NCBI GenBank assembly: GCA_046733355.1
Contig: JBKPOZ010000020.1
Span: forward strand, 9,791 to 73,790
Direction of reading: 5' to 3'
DNA: 64,000 nucleotides
Source: VAZQ01 sp046733355
GTDB taxonomy: Bacteria; Pseudomonadota; Alphaproteobacteria; Rhizobiales; Xanthobacteraceae
Below the pieces are notes generated by a model, which worked only from the letters and a program-made list of their open reading frames with translations, was not told where the DNA came from and ran no database searches. The number at the start of each line of letters is the position of its first letter. Position 1 is the first letter of the stretch. Both the position numbers and the translations under genes were made by a program. Shown one piece after another: positions 16,918-25,451 of the stretch.

Positions 16918-19900
16918 TTATTGCGGGGGTATGGGAGTCGCAAGGTCGAGTTTGGGTCCGACGACGTGCGTTTCGTGTTTTGGCGGCGGCAGGGTGGACG
17001 AGGTGTTGACCGGGTCCCATCCGCCCGCTGGTGTCTTCACAAGCACGGCGGCTTCCGGTTGCTGCTGCGGCACGAATGTCTGTGTCGCCTGCAGCGCGGC
17101 CTGTAACGAGCGCTGATCGAGATGGGTCGCCAGCTCATCGCGCTTGCGCGCTGATTCCGCGTCCCCGTCACGAGCGGCGAGCGCAAACCACCTGTAGGCT
17201 TCCGCCAGATTCTGCTCGACCCCTATGCCGCGCGCGTAAAGCACGGCCAAGTTGTATTGACTATCGGTAACCCCATATGCGGCGGCCTTCCGGAACCACT
17301 TGGCTGCGCTCTGATAGTCCGGCCTGCCGTCGATGCCCTCCGCATAGAGCACCGCGAGATTATGCAGGGCCTTCGCATGCCCCGCTTCGCCGGCCGCACT
17401 ATAATAACGACGCGCCGTTTCCAGGTTCTTTTTTACCCCAAGCCCTTTTTCGTAGAGCCCGGCGAGACGAAACTGCGCCGGCGCCATTCCCTTTTTGGCG
17501 GCACGCTCGAACCACTCGAAAGCGCTGCTCAGATTCTGCGGCACCCCCTTGCCCTCCGCCAGGCGGACTGCGACCTCGTATTCCGCTGCCGCCTCGCCCT
17601 TCAAAGCAGCCGAGCGCAGGTTGGCCCCCAATCCTGCCGGCAGGCTGTCCGCTGCGTGGGAAGGTGCGGTCGGCACATTTAAAGGTGCCGCTGCGGTGCC
17701 GGCCGCGGGCGCGCTCACTGCTGGCGGGATTGAACCGGTCACTTCCGCCGGAGGCTCGGTACGGGTCGGGTGCATACCAGTGCTTGCCTGCCGTGCAATT
17801 TCGAGCGGCAGGTCGATCAGCGACGCTGGTCGCGAAGCGACCCCGGTCGGGAGCGTCGGCGGCTCGGAGGCGGCCGGGTCCCGTTCCGAAGAGGCAACAT
17901 CTCTGTTCACGTTCGGAATGACTGGAACACGTTCGGGTTCGCTGGCTGGAGTTGCCGCTTCCGTCTGCGCCAGCGTGGTTCGTGCGGCCGGCGCGCCGCC
18001 TTCGCCGTCAGGGGAAGAGCTGAGCAGGGTGCGCGCCAGCTCGAGCGAGCCAAGCACGAGCAGGATTGCGGACGTGCCCGCAATCAAGGCGCGCAATTTG
18101 CCGACGCGCTTTGCGAGCTTGCCGGCAGCGGACGCGATGTCGTTTGCCCGCGTGCTGGTGTGTTTGCTTGCTGTCTGCCGCGCGGCTGTCTGCGCGGCCC
18201 TGCGTGCGGCTGCGATGAAATCCGACTTGCCGACCGGCTCGGGAACGGGTGCCGTTCTGACCTCCTCCAGAGCGGCCTCGGAGGCTGCAATGCGCTCGGC
18301 GGGGGATTCGGGCATGCGCCCCGTGCCGGGCTCGAGCGGATGATCTGGCGCCGGGAATGTCTCCACCGCGCGAGCGCCAGTCGCCGCCTGCGCCTCGTTC
18401 TCCGACGCGTGAACTGGCAGCTCCGTCGCCGCATGAGAAGCTTGCGATGCGGACTCATGTATCTCGCTTTGCGTGCCCGCGGTTTTTGTTTTCGCCCCGC
18501 GTGACCTTGCGCGGGCATTGCTGCGCATATCGGTCTCGATCATCGCGAGACGATCGACCACATGGCCGAGCGTGCCGTGCACGACCTCCAGCGATTCGCG
18601 CGTTTTCTTTTCAGACTGTTTGAGCTCGCCGAGCTCGCGCGAGAGGGCGCCCGTATCGTCGCCTTGCGCAGTGAGCTGCACGCGTTCGATCTTCACAGCT
18701 AATGCCTCGAGCAAGGCTTTGAGCTCGGCGGGTACGCCCTGACCCGCTTGGTTGCGGGCATGCAAGGCATCCGAAAGCGCAGCAATGCGCATTTCCAGCG
18801 TCGCGAGGGTTTCCCCGTTCACTGCGCTTGCCGTACGGTCCAGCTTTGCGGCAAGCGCGCGCACTTCGTGGGATAGCTTGGCCAGTGCGTCATTGGACGC
18901 AACATGGGAAACCGAGCTGCGCATCGCGGCGAGCGCGCTCTCGATTCCTCGTAACGCCGCCGGCTGCTCGCTCTTTTGCGCAATACCGTCGACTTTGCGC
19001 GAGAGCTCCTGCAGCGCGTGATCGAGGTTGGAGAGAGTGTCGATCTTGCCCAGGCCGCGCACCGCTTCACGCAGCTCGGCAAGGCTCTTTTCCACGCTGG
19101 CGAGCGCAGACGCGTCGACTCCGGCCTCACGCCCCCCATCGAGACGATCGGCTAATTTGCGCGTTGCCTGCTCGAGCGCTTCGACCGACTTGCGCGGCAT
19201 CACGTCCTGCAGCATCGCACCGATCTCGGCGAGATCGTCCCGCAACCCGTCGATCGCCTTATCTACCCCGCAGGGGCGGGCAATGTTTTCGATCCGCCGG
19301 TTGATCTCGCGAAGCTGCTGCTCGAGCGCGGAAAACTCCTGCGTGCGCGCGCGGGGCAAAGGCTCCGAACCGGTAAGTGCCGGCGAGGAATGGCCGTCCA
19401 GCGCGCGCTGGCGCTCGCCGATTTCGGCCAAGGCCTGGTCGAGCGCCCCACGGCTTGCCGCCTGCTGTGGCTGCTCGCGCTTGAGATCGGCCACTGCGCG
19501 ACCGACTGCCTCCACGCGTCGCTCCACTGCATGCTGGGCGGAACGGCTGTCCGTGATCACCTGCTCGAGCTTCCGATCGAGCTTGCCGACGAGGCTGGCC
19601 AGGTGACGCAATCCATCTTCACTGGGCCGCTCACTGGGTTTGGCGCGCTCCGCCGTCAATCGAGCGACCTGGCTCAGCTGTCGCGCCAGGCCGTCAATCC
19701 GCTCGTTGAGCTCACTGAAGTTTCGATGGCCCTGCACATCATCTTCGTCCGCAGCAGGGCGCTCGCGTTCTGAGACCTCGTGATCCTCATCGACTGAATT
19801 GAGGATAATGGTGTCGAGCCACTCGCCCACGGACATTCCCGCCCGTCGCGCCGCAGCGCGGGCCGTTTCGCGCGCCTTCGGGCGAAGGTCTTTCATTTCC

Positions 19901-19938
19901 CACTGCGAGCCAGATTTCATTCGCCGCATCCCAGGCAT
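16918..19938 (-). CDS. PodJ-like polar localisation protein with coiled coils and Sel1 repeats
   Basis: Large membrane protein of 1006 residues. The N-terminal motif KARETARAAARRAGMSVGEWL is typical of PodJ/SEL1-like polarity proteins of Hyphomicrobiales. Residues about 60-480 are rich in heptad-like coiled coil (many E, R, A, L). A basic patch precedes one membrane helix (about 615-636, LIAGTSAILLVLGSLELA). After a low-complexity P/A/T/E linker come four Sel1-like repeats (about 780-945). Unlike Caulobacter PodJ, there is no obvious peptidoglycan-binding domain after the repeats; the chain ends with a short Pro-rich tail. The start may be ATG 19938, 19929 or 19920; none has a strong ribosome site. 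Confidence 0.85.
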   Translation of the reverse strand: MPGMRRMKSGSQWEMKDLRPKARETARAAARRAGMSVGEWLDTIILNSVDEDHEVSERERPAADEDDVQGHRNFSELNERIDGLARQLSQVARLTAERAKPSERPSEDGLRHLASLVGKLDRKLEQVITDSRSAQHAVERRVEAVGRAVADLKREQPQQAASRGALDQALAEIGERQRALDGHSSPALTGSEPLPRARTQEFSALEQQLREINRRIENIARPCGVDKAIDGLRDDLAEIGAMLQDVMPRKSVEALEQATRKLADRLDGGREAGVDASALASVEKSLAELREAVRGLGKIDTLSNLDHALQELSRKVDGIAQKSEQPAALRGIESALAAMRSSVSHVASNDALAKLSHEVRALAAKLDRTASAVNGETLATLEMRIAALSDALHARNQAGQGVPAELKALLEALAVKIERVQLTAQGDDTGALSRELGELKQSEKKTRESLEVVHGTLGHVVDRLAMIETDMRSNARARSRGAKTKTAGTQSEIHESASQASHAATELPVHASENEAQAATGARAVETFPAPDHPLEPGTGRMPESPAERIAASEAALEEVRTAPVPEPVGKSDFIAAARRAAQTAARQTASKHTSTRANDIASAAGKLAKRVGKLRALIAGTSAILLVLGSLELARTLLSSSPDGEGGAPAARTTLAQTEAATPASEPERVPVIPNVNRDVASSERDPAASEPPTLPTGVASRPASLIDLPLEIARQASTGMHPTRTEPPAEVTGSIPPAVSAPAAGTAAAPLNVPTAPSHAADSLPAGLGANLRSAALKGEAAAEYEVAVRLAEGKGVPQNLSSAFEWFERAAKKGMAPAQFRLAGLYEKGLGVKKNLETARRYYSAAGEAGHAKALHNLAVLYAEGIDGRPDYQSAAKWFRKAAAYGVTDSQYNLAVLYARGIGVEQNLAEAYRWFALAARDGDAESARKRDELATHLDQRSLQAALQATQTFVPQQQPEAAVLVKTPAGGWDPVNTSSTLPPPKHETHVVGPKLDLATPIPPQ

Positions 19939-20193
19939 TTAGGGAGAAACAGGAGCCGGAAGGCGGTGGCGAGCTGTTAATACAGAATGAACGGAGACGC
20001 GGCCCTGTGCCCTCGTGGGATAGTTTTTCGCGTCCAAGTAAATAGACGGTTAAGGCCGGCAAAGTGCCGTGAAGGCCGTGAGAGGTGAATTCTCGGGTGT
20101 GACCCCGGGGCTACACTGTGAATGTGCGCGCCCCTCGCGGCCATCGGACCTGCCCGCTAGACTGGTTTACCCTGCCTCTGCCATGGTCCCTCA

Positions 20194-21351
20194 ATGAGCG
20201 TTCTCGATGTCCCGCGTCCGGGCTGGATGACCGAGGACGTGGCGTTGCTGGAGGAGCAGGCCCGGCGATTTATTGGGGCCGAATTCGTCCCGCACCTCGA
20301 GCGCTGGAACAAACGCGGCATGTACGACCGCGAGGTCTGGACCAAGGCCGGAGCGGCGGGGCTGCTTTGTCCGGCCATGCCGGAAGAATATGGCGGGGCA
20401 GGGGGCACTTTTGCCCATGAGGCGGTGATCGGACGCGAGCTTAGCCTCGCTGGCTTCGATTCGTTCGGAGCGCCGCTGCATTCGGGTATCGTCGCGCCTT
20501 ACATCCTGCACTACGGAACCGACGAGCAAAAGCGGCGATGGTTGCCGCGAATGGCTACAGGCGAGTTTGTCGGCGCGATTGCAATGAGCGAGCCGGGCAC
20601 GGGCTCGGACCTGCAGGCAGTGCGGACCACGGCCCGGAAGTCAGGCAACGGGTATGTGATAAACGGTCAAAAGACGTTCATCACCAACGGCCAGCACGCC
20701 AATTTGATCATTGTCGTGGCCAAAACGGATCCCGGCGCAGGCGCCAAAGGCATCTCGCTGATGATCGTGGAAACGGACGGCGTGGCTGGGTTCCGCCGCG
20801 GGCGCAAGCTCAAGAAGCTCGGCCTTGATTCCGCGGATACCTCGGAATTGTTCTTCGAAGAGATGCAGCTGCCGCCGGAAAACCTGCTCGGAAACGAGGA
20901 GGGGCAGGGCTTCGCTCAGCTGATGAATGATCTTCCGCGCGAACGGCTGATCGTGGCGGTGCATGCGCAGGCCATGCTCGAACGTGCGCTGGCCCTCACC
21001 GTCGATTATGTGAAGCAACGCGATGCCTTCGGGAGGAAAGTGATCGAATTTCAGAACACGCAGTTCGTTCTCGCCGAGTGCAAATCCGAGGCCACCATTG
21101 CGCGCGTGTTTCACGATCACTGCGTCGAGCGCTACCTCAATGGCACGCTCGATACGGTGACTGCTTCGATGGCCAAATACTGGATCACGGATCTGCAGGG
21201 GCGGATCATCGACCGGTGCCTGCAGCTGTTCGGCGGCTATGGCTATATGGAGGAATATCCCATCTCGCGCATGTACCGGGATGCCCGCGTGAGCCGCATC
21301 TATGCCGGCACCAACGAGATCATGAAGCTTCTGATTGCGCGCAGCCTTTAA
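20194..21351 (+). CDS. Acyl-CoA dehydrogenase (long-chain type)
   Basis: FAD-dependent acyl-CoA dehydrogenase of 385 residues, catalysing alpha,beta-dehydrogenation of acyl-CoA in beta-oxidation. Signatures: AMSEPGTGSDLQAVRTTA (flavin/substrate site), DYVKQRDAFGRKVIEFQNTQF, QLFGGYGYMEEYPISRMYRDARV and IYAGTNEIMK. The C-terminal motif has Ala where medium-chain enzymes have the catalytic Glu (YEGT). As in long-chain and isovaleryl enzymes, the base is therefore probably the Glu in LPRERLIVA of the earlier helix. The start ATG 20194 has no strong ribosome site. It stands alone between the PodJ-like gene and gshA, and its chain-length preference is unknown. Confidence 0.92.
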   Translation: MSVLDVPRPGWMTEDVALLEEQARRFIGAEFVPHLERWNKRGMYDREVWTKAGAAGLLCPAMPEEYGGAGGTFAHEAVIGRELSLAGFDSFGAPLHSGIVAPYILHYGTDEQKRRWLPRMATGEFVGAIAMSEPGTGSDLQAVRTTARKSGNGYVINGQKTFITNGQHANLIIVVAKTDPGAGAKGISLMIVETDGVAGFRRGRKLKKLGLDSADTSELFFEEMQLPPENLLGNEEGQGFAQLMNDLPRERLIVAVHAQAMLERALALTVDYVKQRDAFGRKVIEFQNTQFVLAECKSEATIARVFHDHCVERYLNGTLDTVTASMAKYWITDLQGRIIDRCLQLFGGYGYMEEYPISRMYRDARVSRIYAGTNEIMKLLIARSL

Positions 21352-21436
21352 CCAGAGCACGCAGCACGGATGCGAGAAGAAAGATTGATGCTTCTCATCT
21401 GTCCTCCGTTGTCCGTCCTCTGTCGTGTGTAGCCGC

Positions 21437-22807
21437 ATGGCTCGCGATGAAGTGAATATGACGCCCATCGCGACGCGCGAGCAGCTCATCGCGTGGTTCG
21501 AGGCGGGGATGAAGCCAAAATCGCAGTTCCGCATCGGCACGGAGCACGAGAAATTCGTGTTTACGGTCGAGGGTCGCCGACCGGTTCCCTATGAGGGGCA
21601 GCGCAGCATCCGCACGCTTCTCGAGGGCATGCAGCACCTCCTCGGTTGGGAGCCCATCGTCGAGCACGGCAACATCATCGGCTTGTTCGACGTGACGGGC
21701 GGCGGCGCGATTTCGCTCGAGCCGGGTGGACAGTTCGAGCTTTCCGGAGCGCCGCTCGCGACCGTGCATCAAACCTGCTCGGAGCTGATGGCGCACCTTG
21801 CACAGGTAAAGGAGATCGCGCGTCCGCTCAATATCGGCTTTCTAGGCATCGGCATGACCCCGAGCTGGAGCCGGGCCGAGATGCCGGTGATGCCCAAGGG
21901 CCGCTACCGCATCATGACTGCGTACATGCCGAAGGTGGGCAGGCACGGGCTCGACATGATGTACCGGACCTGCACGGTGCAAACGAATCTCGATTTCTGC
22001 AGCGAAGCCGACATGGTCAAGAAGCTGCGCGTCGGGCTTGCGCTGCAGCCGATCGCAACGGCCATTTTTGCCAATTCTCCGTTCACGGAAGGAAAGCCCA
22101 ACGGATTTCTCTCCTATCGATCTGAAATCTGGCGCGATACCGATCCCCATCGGTCCGGCATGCTGCCGTGGGCGTTCGAGCCGGGCATGGGGTTTGAGCG
22201 CTACGTCGATTACGCGCTCGATGTGCCCATGTATTTCGTCAAACGCGGCGATGAGTACATCGATGTAGCTGGCCAATCTTTTCGCGACCTCATGCGCGGG
22301 AGATTGCCTGGACTTCCGGGAGAGCTCGCCACCATCTCCGACTGGGCCAATCATGTGTCGACGATCTTTCCGGAGGTGCGGCTCAAACGCTTTCTGGAAA
22401 TGCGGGGCGCCGACACTGGGCCATGGCGGCGCCTCACCGCGCTGCCGGCCTACTGGGTGGGAATCCTCTACGATGATGACATGCTCGAGGCAGCGTGGAA
22501 CATGGTGAAGCACTGGGGCGCTGACCAACGTCAGAAACTGCGCGACGACGTGCCCAAGCTCGGGTTTGCTGCATCAATCGCAGGGCAGGACGTGCTGCAG
22601 CTCGCGAAAGTCACGCTCGAGCTCGCAGCGCGAGGTCTGGTCCGGCGCAAGCAGCTCGATCACGCAGGCCACGATGAAGGCCGCTATCTGGCGCCAATTC
22701 AAGAGTACATCTCGCGCGGGATCACCCCCGCGCAAGAGCTTCTCCACAAATATCATGGCGCATGGAACGGCAGCGTGGAGCCGCTGTTCGAGGAATACGC
22801 CTATTAA
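21437..22807 (+). CDS. gshA: Glutamate-cysteine ligase, plant/alphaproteobacterial type
   Basis: First enzyme of glutathione synthesis: ATP-dependent joining of L-glutamate gamma-carboxyl to cysteine. The 456-residue protein shows FRIGTEHEKFVF near the N-terminus (ATP/glutamate site), GGGAISLEPGGQFELSG, MYRTCTVQTNLDF, and the PYWVGILYD-like segment with GPWRRLTALPAYWVG. These are features of the plant-type family shared with alphaproteobacteria, distinct from the E. coli enzyme. The ATG at 21437 gives the usual MARDE start; an internal ATG at 21458 is possible. gshB is not in this window. A REP-like repeat follows the stop. Confidence 0.94.
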   Translation: MARDEVNMTPIATREQLIAWFEAGMKPKSQFRIGTEHEKFVFTVEGRRPVPYEGQRSIRTLLEGMQHLLGWEPIVEHGNIIGLFDVTGGGAISLEPGGQFELSGAPLATVHQTCSELMAHLAQVKEIARPLNIGFLGIGMTPSWSRAEMPVMPKGRYRIMTAYMPKVGRHGLDMMYRTCTVQTNLDFCSEADMVKKLRVGLALQPIATAIFANSPFTEGKPNGFLSYRSEIWRDTDPHRSGMLPWAFEPGMGFERYVDYALDVPMYFVKRGDEYIDVAGQSFRDLMRGRLPGLPGELATISDWANHVSTIFPEVRLKRFLEMRGADTGPWRRLTALPAYWVGILYDDDMLEAAWNMVKHWGADQRQKLRDDVPKLGFAASIAGQDVLQLAKVTLELAARGLVRRKQLDHAGHDEGRYLAPIQEYISRGITPAQELLHKYHGAWNGSVEPLFEEYAY

Positions 22808-22843
22808 GATTGAAAGCGGGATGAGCTCAGGTCGGAAACCCTT

Positions 22844-22914
22844 CCGCTCGTCCCCGCGAAAGCGGGACCCAGGAAGTTAAGCTTCTGGATTCCCGCTTGC
22901 GCGGGAATGAGCGG
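22844..22914 (-). repeat. REP-like palindromic repeat, family A copy 1 (inverted)
   Basis: About 71 bp bounded by CCGCTC and GAGCGG, containing CCCCGCGAAAGCGGG and CCCGCTTGCGCGGGAAT hairpins. It is nearly the reverse complement of the copies at 36424-36490 and 49061-49126. It lies between the convergent gshA and antiporter genes. Confidence 0.85.
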
Positions 22915-22932
22915 ACCAAAACTCATTCCGCT

Positions 22933-24786
22933 CTAACCTGTGGTCTCCCTGTCGGGCAGCGTCGCTGCGCTCTGCGCGGTTTCCTGCGCCTCCGGGTTGA
23001 GCACGACACCCGCACGCTGTGGCTTGCTCAGGGGCTCCTGTACCATTGTGCGGAAGGGGAGGTCGCGGCCTGCTGCAATGCCTTCGGCCTGTTGCAGGGT
23101 CAGCCGTTCGAGATCTCGCCGGCGAACGAACTCCTCGACAGCGGACACCCGGTCCTGTTGCAGCCCGAGTGCCTCCAGAGTCTTGCGCCCGAACAGCAGC
23201 GCCGACTCATAGGTTTCACGCAGCTCGTAATCGACGCCCTTGTCGAGCAATTGCAACGTATGGCGGCGGTCGTAGGAGCGCACGTAGAGCAACACACCTG
23301 GAAACTCCACTTTCACCAGATCGACGATGCGTGTTGCCGAACCGCGATCGTTCACGCAGACACAAATGAGACGCGCCTCAGAGGCGCGCGCCGCGCGCAG
23401 TACATCGAGCCGCGTGCCATCCCCATAGTAGACCTTGAATCCAAACCGGCCGGCCTGGCGGATCATTTCTGGATCGGCATCGATTGCGGTGACGTCGACA
23501 CCTTCGGCGAGCAGACATTGTGAAACGATCTGACCGAATCGTCCAAACCCGATTACGAGCACGGAGCCTCGCACTTCGGCAAAATCGTCAGGCTCGCGCT
23601 CGTCTCCGCGCGCGAAGCGTCGCAGCAGCGCGTCTGTGAGGCTCGCGACCGCGGGCCCCAGCATCATCGTTCCGGCAGCGATGGCAGTCAGAATAGAGGC
23701 TTGCCGGGTGTCGAGCGCGCCCAGGGAGGCGCCGAGTGGAACGAGCACGAATGCAAACTCGCCCGCCGAGGTCAGGATCGAGCCGGCGCGCAGCGCGTCG
23801 CCACGTGCGCAAATCGCGCGGAACAGCAGCCACACGATTGCGGCCTTGAGCGCCGTGACGATCAGCACGGCGGCCACGATCAGAACGAGGTGGGCACGCA
23901 GGAGATCGAGATCGAGCATCATGCCGATACCCATGAAGAAGAGTGCGAGCAGTAGCCCGCGGAATGGCTCGATGTCGGCTGCCAGCTCGTGCCGGTAATT
24001 GGATTCGGCAAGCATCACTCCGGCGAGGAATGCACCAAGCGCCATCGACATTCCGGATTTCTGCATGAGCAAAGCGGCACCGAGCACGATCAGGAGCGCG
24101 GCGGCAGTCATCACTTCGCGCGCGCCGCTTTGCGCCAACAACCGGAAGAGCGGATTAAGGAAGTAACGCCCGGCGATGACGATCAGCGCCACCGCCCCCG
24201 CAATGAGCAGCGCCGACTGTACGCCCGACGCGAAATCGGGAATGCTGCGACTGCCCTGCGCAAGGAGCGGCAGCAGCGCAAGCAGCGGCACGACCGCCAT
24301 ATCCTGAAACAGCAGAATGGCGAACGCGCGCTGTCCGTATCCGCGCTGCAACTCCCCGCGCTCCTCCAGGATCTGAAGCGCGATTGCGGTGGCCGAGATT
24401 GCGAGCGCCAGTCCGGCGATTATCGCACCTCGCCATGGCAGCAAACCAGGTAAATGGGCGAGAAGCGCAATGCAGCCGGCCGTGACCGTCAACTGCGCAG
24501 CGCCAAGACCGAATATGGCGCGGCGCATGGCGAGCAGTTGCGAGGGCTCGAGCTCGAGCCCGATCAGAAACAGCAGCATCACCACGCCCAGCTCGGAAAC
24601 CGGGATGATGCTCTCGGGGGTCCCGAAGATTGCCAAGCCCGAGGGTCCGATGATCATGCCGCCGATCAAATAGGCAACAATGGCGGGCAGCCCGATGCGG
24701 CGCGCCAGCGGCACTGTCACCACCGCGGCGACGAGGAGCACCAGCCCGAAGATCAGGAAATCGAATTCATTGCGTGCCTGGGCCAT
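22933..24786 (-). CDS. CPA2 monovalent cation:proton antiporter with TrkA-N domain (Kef type)
   Basis: Inner-membrane antiporter of 617 residues. About a dozen hydrophobic segments fill residues 5-390, with the family motif AYLIGGMIIGPSGLAIFG near the start and FLIGLELEPSQLL. A cytoplasmic RCK/TrkA-N domain follows from about residue 405, with a Rossmann nucleotide site VIGFGRFGQIVSQCL and acidic VTAIDADPE. It resembles KefB/KefC potassium efflux systems, which in E. coli are gated by glutathione adducts; its neighbour on the other strand is gshA, a suggestive but unproved link. No separate KefF/KefG-type oxidoreductase is present. Confidence 0.92.
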   Translation of the reverse strand: MAQARNEFDFLIFGLVLLVAAVVTVPLARRIGLPAIVAYLIGGMIIGPSGLAIFGTPESIIPVSELGVVMLLFLIGLELEPSQLLAMRRAIFGLGAAQLTVTAGCIALLAHLPGLLPWRGAIIAGLALAISATAIALQILEERGELQRGYGQRAFAILLFQDMAVVPLLALLPLLAQGSRSIPDFASGVQSALLIAGAVALIVIAGRYFLNPLFRLLAQSGAREVMTAAALLIVLGAALLMQKSGMSMALGAFLAGVMLAESNYRHELAADIEPFRGLLLALFFMGIGMMLDLDLLRAHLVLIVAAVLIVTALKAAIVWLLFRAICARGDALRAGSILTSAGEFAFVLVPLGASLGALDTRQASILTAIAAGTMMLGPAVASLTDALLRRFARGDEREPDDFAEVRGSVLVIGFGRFGQIVSQCLLAEGVDVTAIDADPEMIRQAGRFGFKVYYGDGTRLDVLRAARASEARLICVCVNDRGSATRIVDLVKVEFPGVLLYVRSYDRRHTLQLLDKGVDYELRETYESALLFGRKTLEALGLQQDRVSAVEEFVRRRDLERLTLQQAEGIAAGRDLPFRTMVQEPLSKPQRAGVVLNPEAQETAQSAATLPDRETTG

Positions 24787-24899
24787 GATCTTTCCGGGAC
24801 TTGGAGGAATGGAGGGAAGCTCGGCGCGATCCGTGCTCGCCTGGGATCATGTGGTCATTTACCATTGCCTTAGCCCCGAAAAGAACCAGCGAACGCGCC

Positions 24900-25439
24900 A
24901 TGCGGCGAGGTCCCCTGTTTGCCGGCTCCTTGATCTTGCTCGCTATTTTTGCGGCGCCAGCACGCGCACAGGTGGGGTTCGACCGTCCGGGCGGTGATTA
25001 TGCGACCGCGATGGTGCGCTCGGCCGATCCGGCGCAATGTGCGGCGCGCTGCGAACGGGATCCGCGCTGCCGCGCCTGGGCCTTTTCCTATCCCATCACC
25101 GAACAGGCGAATGCCGTATGCTGGCTCAAATCAAGGGTTCCGCCCCGAGTCGCGGCCGCATGCTGCGTGTCCGGCGTGCGCGGGACGGGAGTAATTGAGC
25201 CACGCAGCGGATTGATCGAGTTCGGCTTCGACCGCAACGGGGGAGATTACCGCCAGTTTGACACCGCGAGCGATCCCGAGGGCAAGAGTTGCGAGCACGC
25301 CTGCGAGTCCGATGGCGGCTGCCGTGCCTGGACCTATGTGCGTCCGGGTTACGTGGGAAACTCAGCCGTATGCTACCTGAAGAACCGGATCACGCGACCT
25401 CAGCGCAAACCATGCTGTATTTCGGGCGTTGTCAGATAA
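24900..25439 (+). CDS. Secreted protein with two PAN/apple-like domains
   Basis: Exported protein of 179 residues. The signal peptide MRRGPLFAGSLILLAIFAAP ends in ARAQ. The mature chain is an internal duplication: residues about 30-95 and 105-178 each start with a Phe-Asp-Arg-x-Gly-Gly-Asp-Tyr motif and share the spacing CAARCERDPRCRAWAF / CEHACESDGGCRAWTY, then a CW(Y)LK element and a terminal Cys-Cys. This cysteine pattern fits PAN_4/apple domains, which bind protein or carbohydrate. ATG 24900 is chosen because it gives a clean signal; an upstream in-frame ATG at 24849 is possible. The role is unknown; it sits alone before the hydroxyacid dehydrogenase. Confidence 0.85.
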   Translation: MRRGPLFAGSLILLAIFAAPARAQVGFDRPGGDYATAMVRSADPAQCAARCERDPRCRAWAFSYPITEQANAVCWLKSRVPPRVAAACCVSGVRGTGVIEPRSGLIEFGFDRNGGDYRQFDTASDPEGKSCEHACESDGGCRAWTYVRPGYVGNSAVCYLKNRITRPQRKPCCISGVVR

Positions 25440-25451
25440 AACAGTCCCAGA

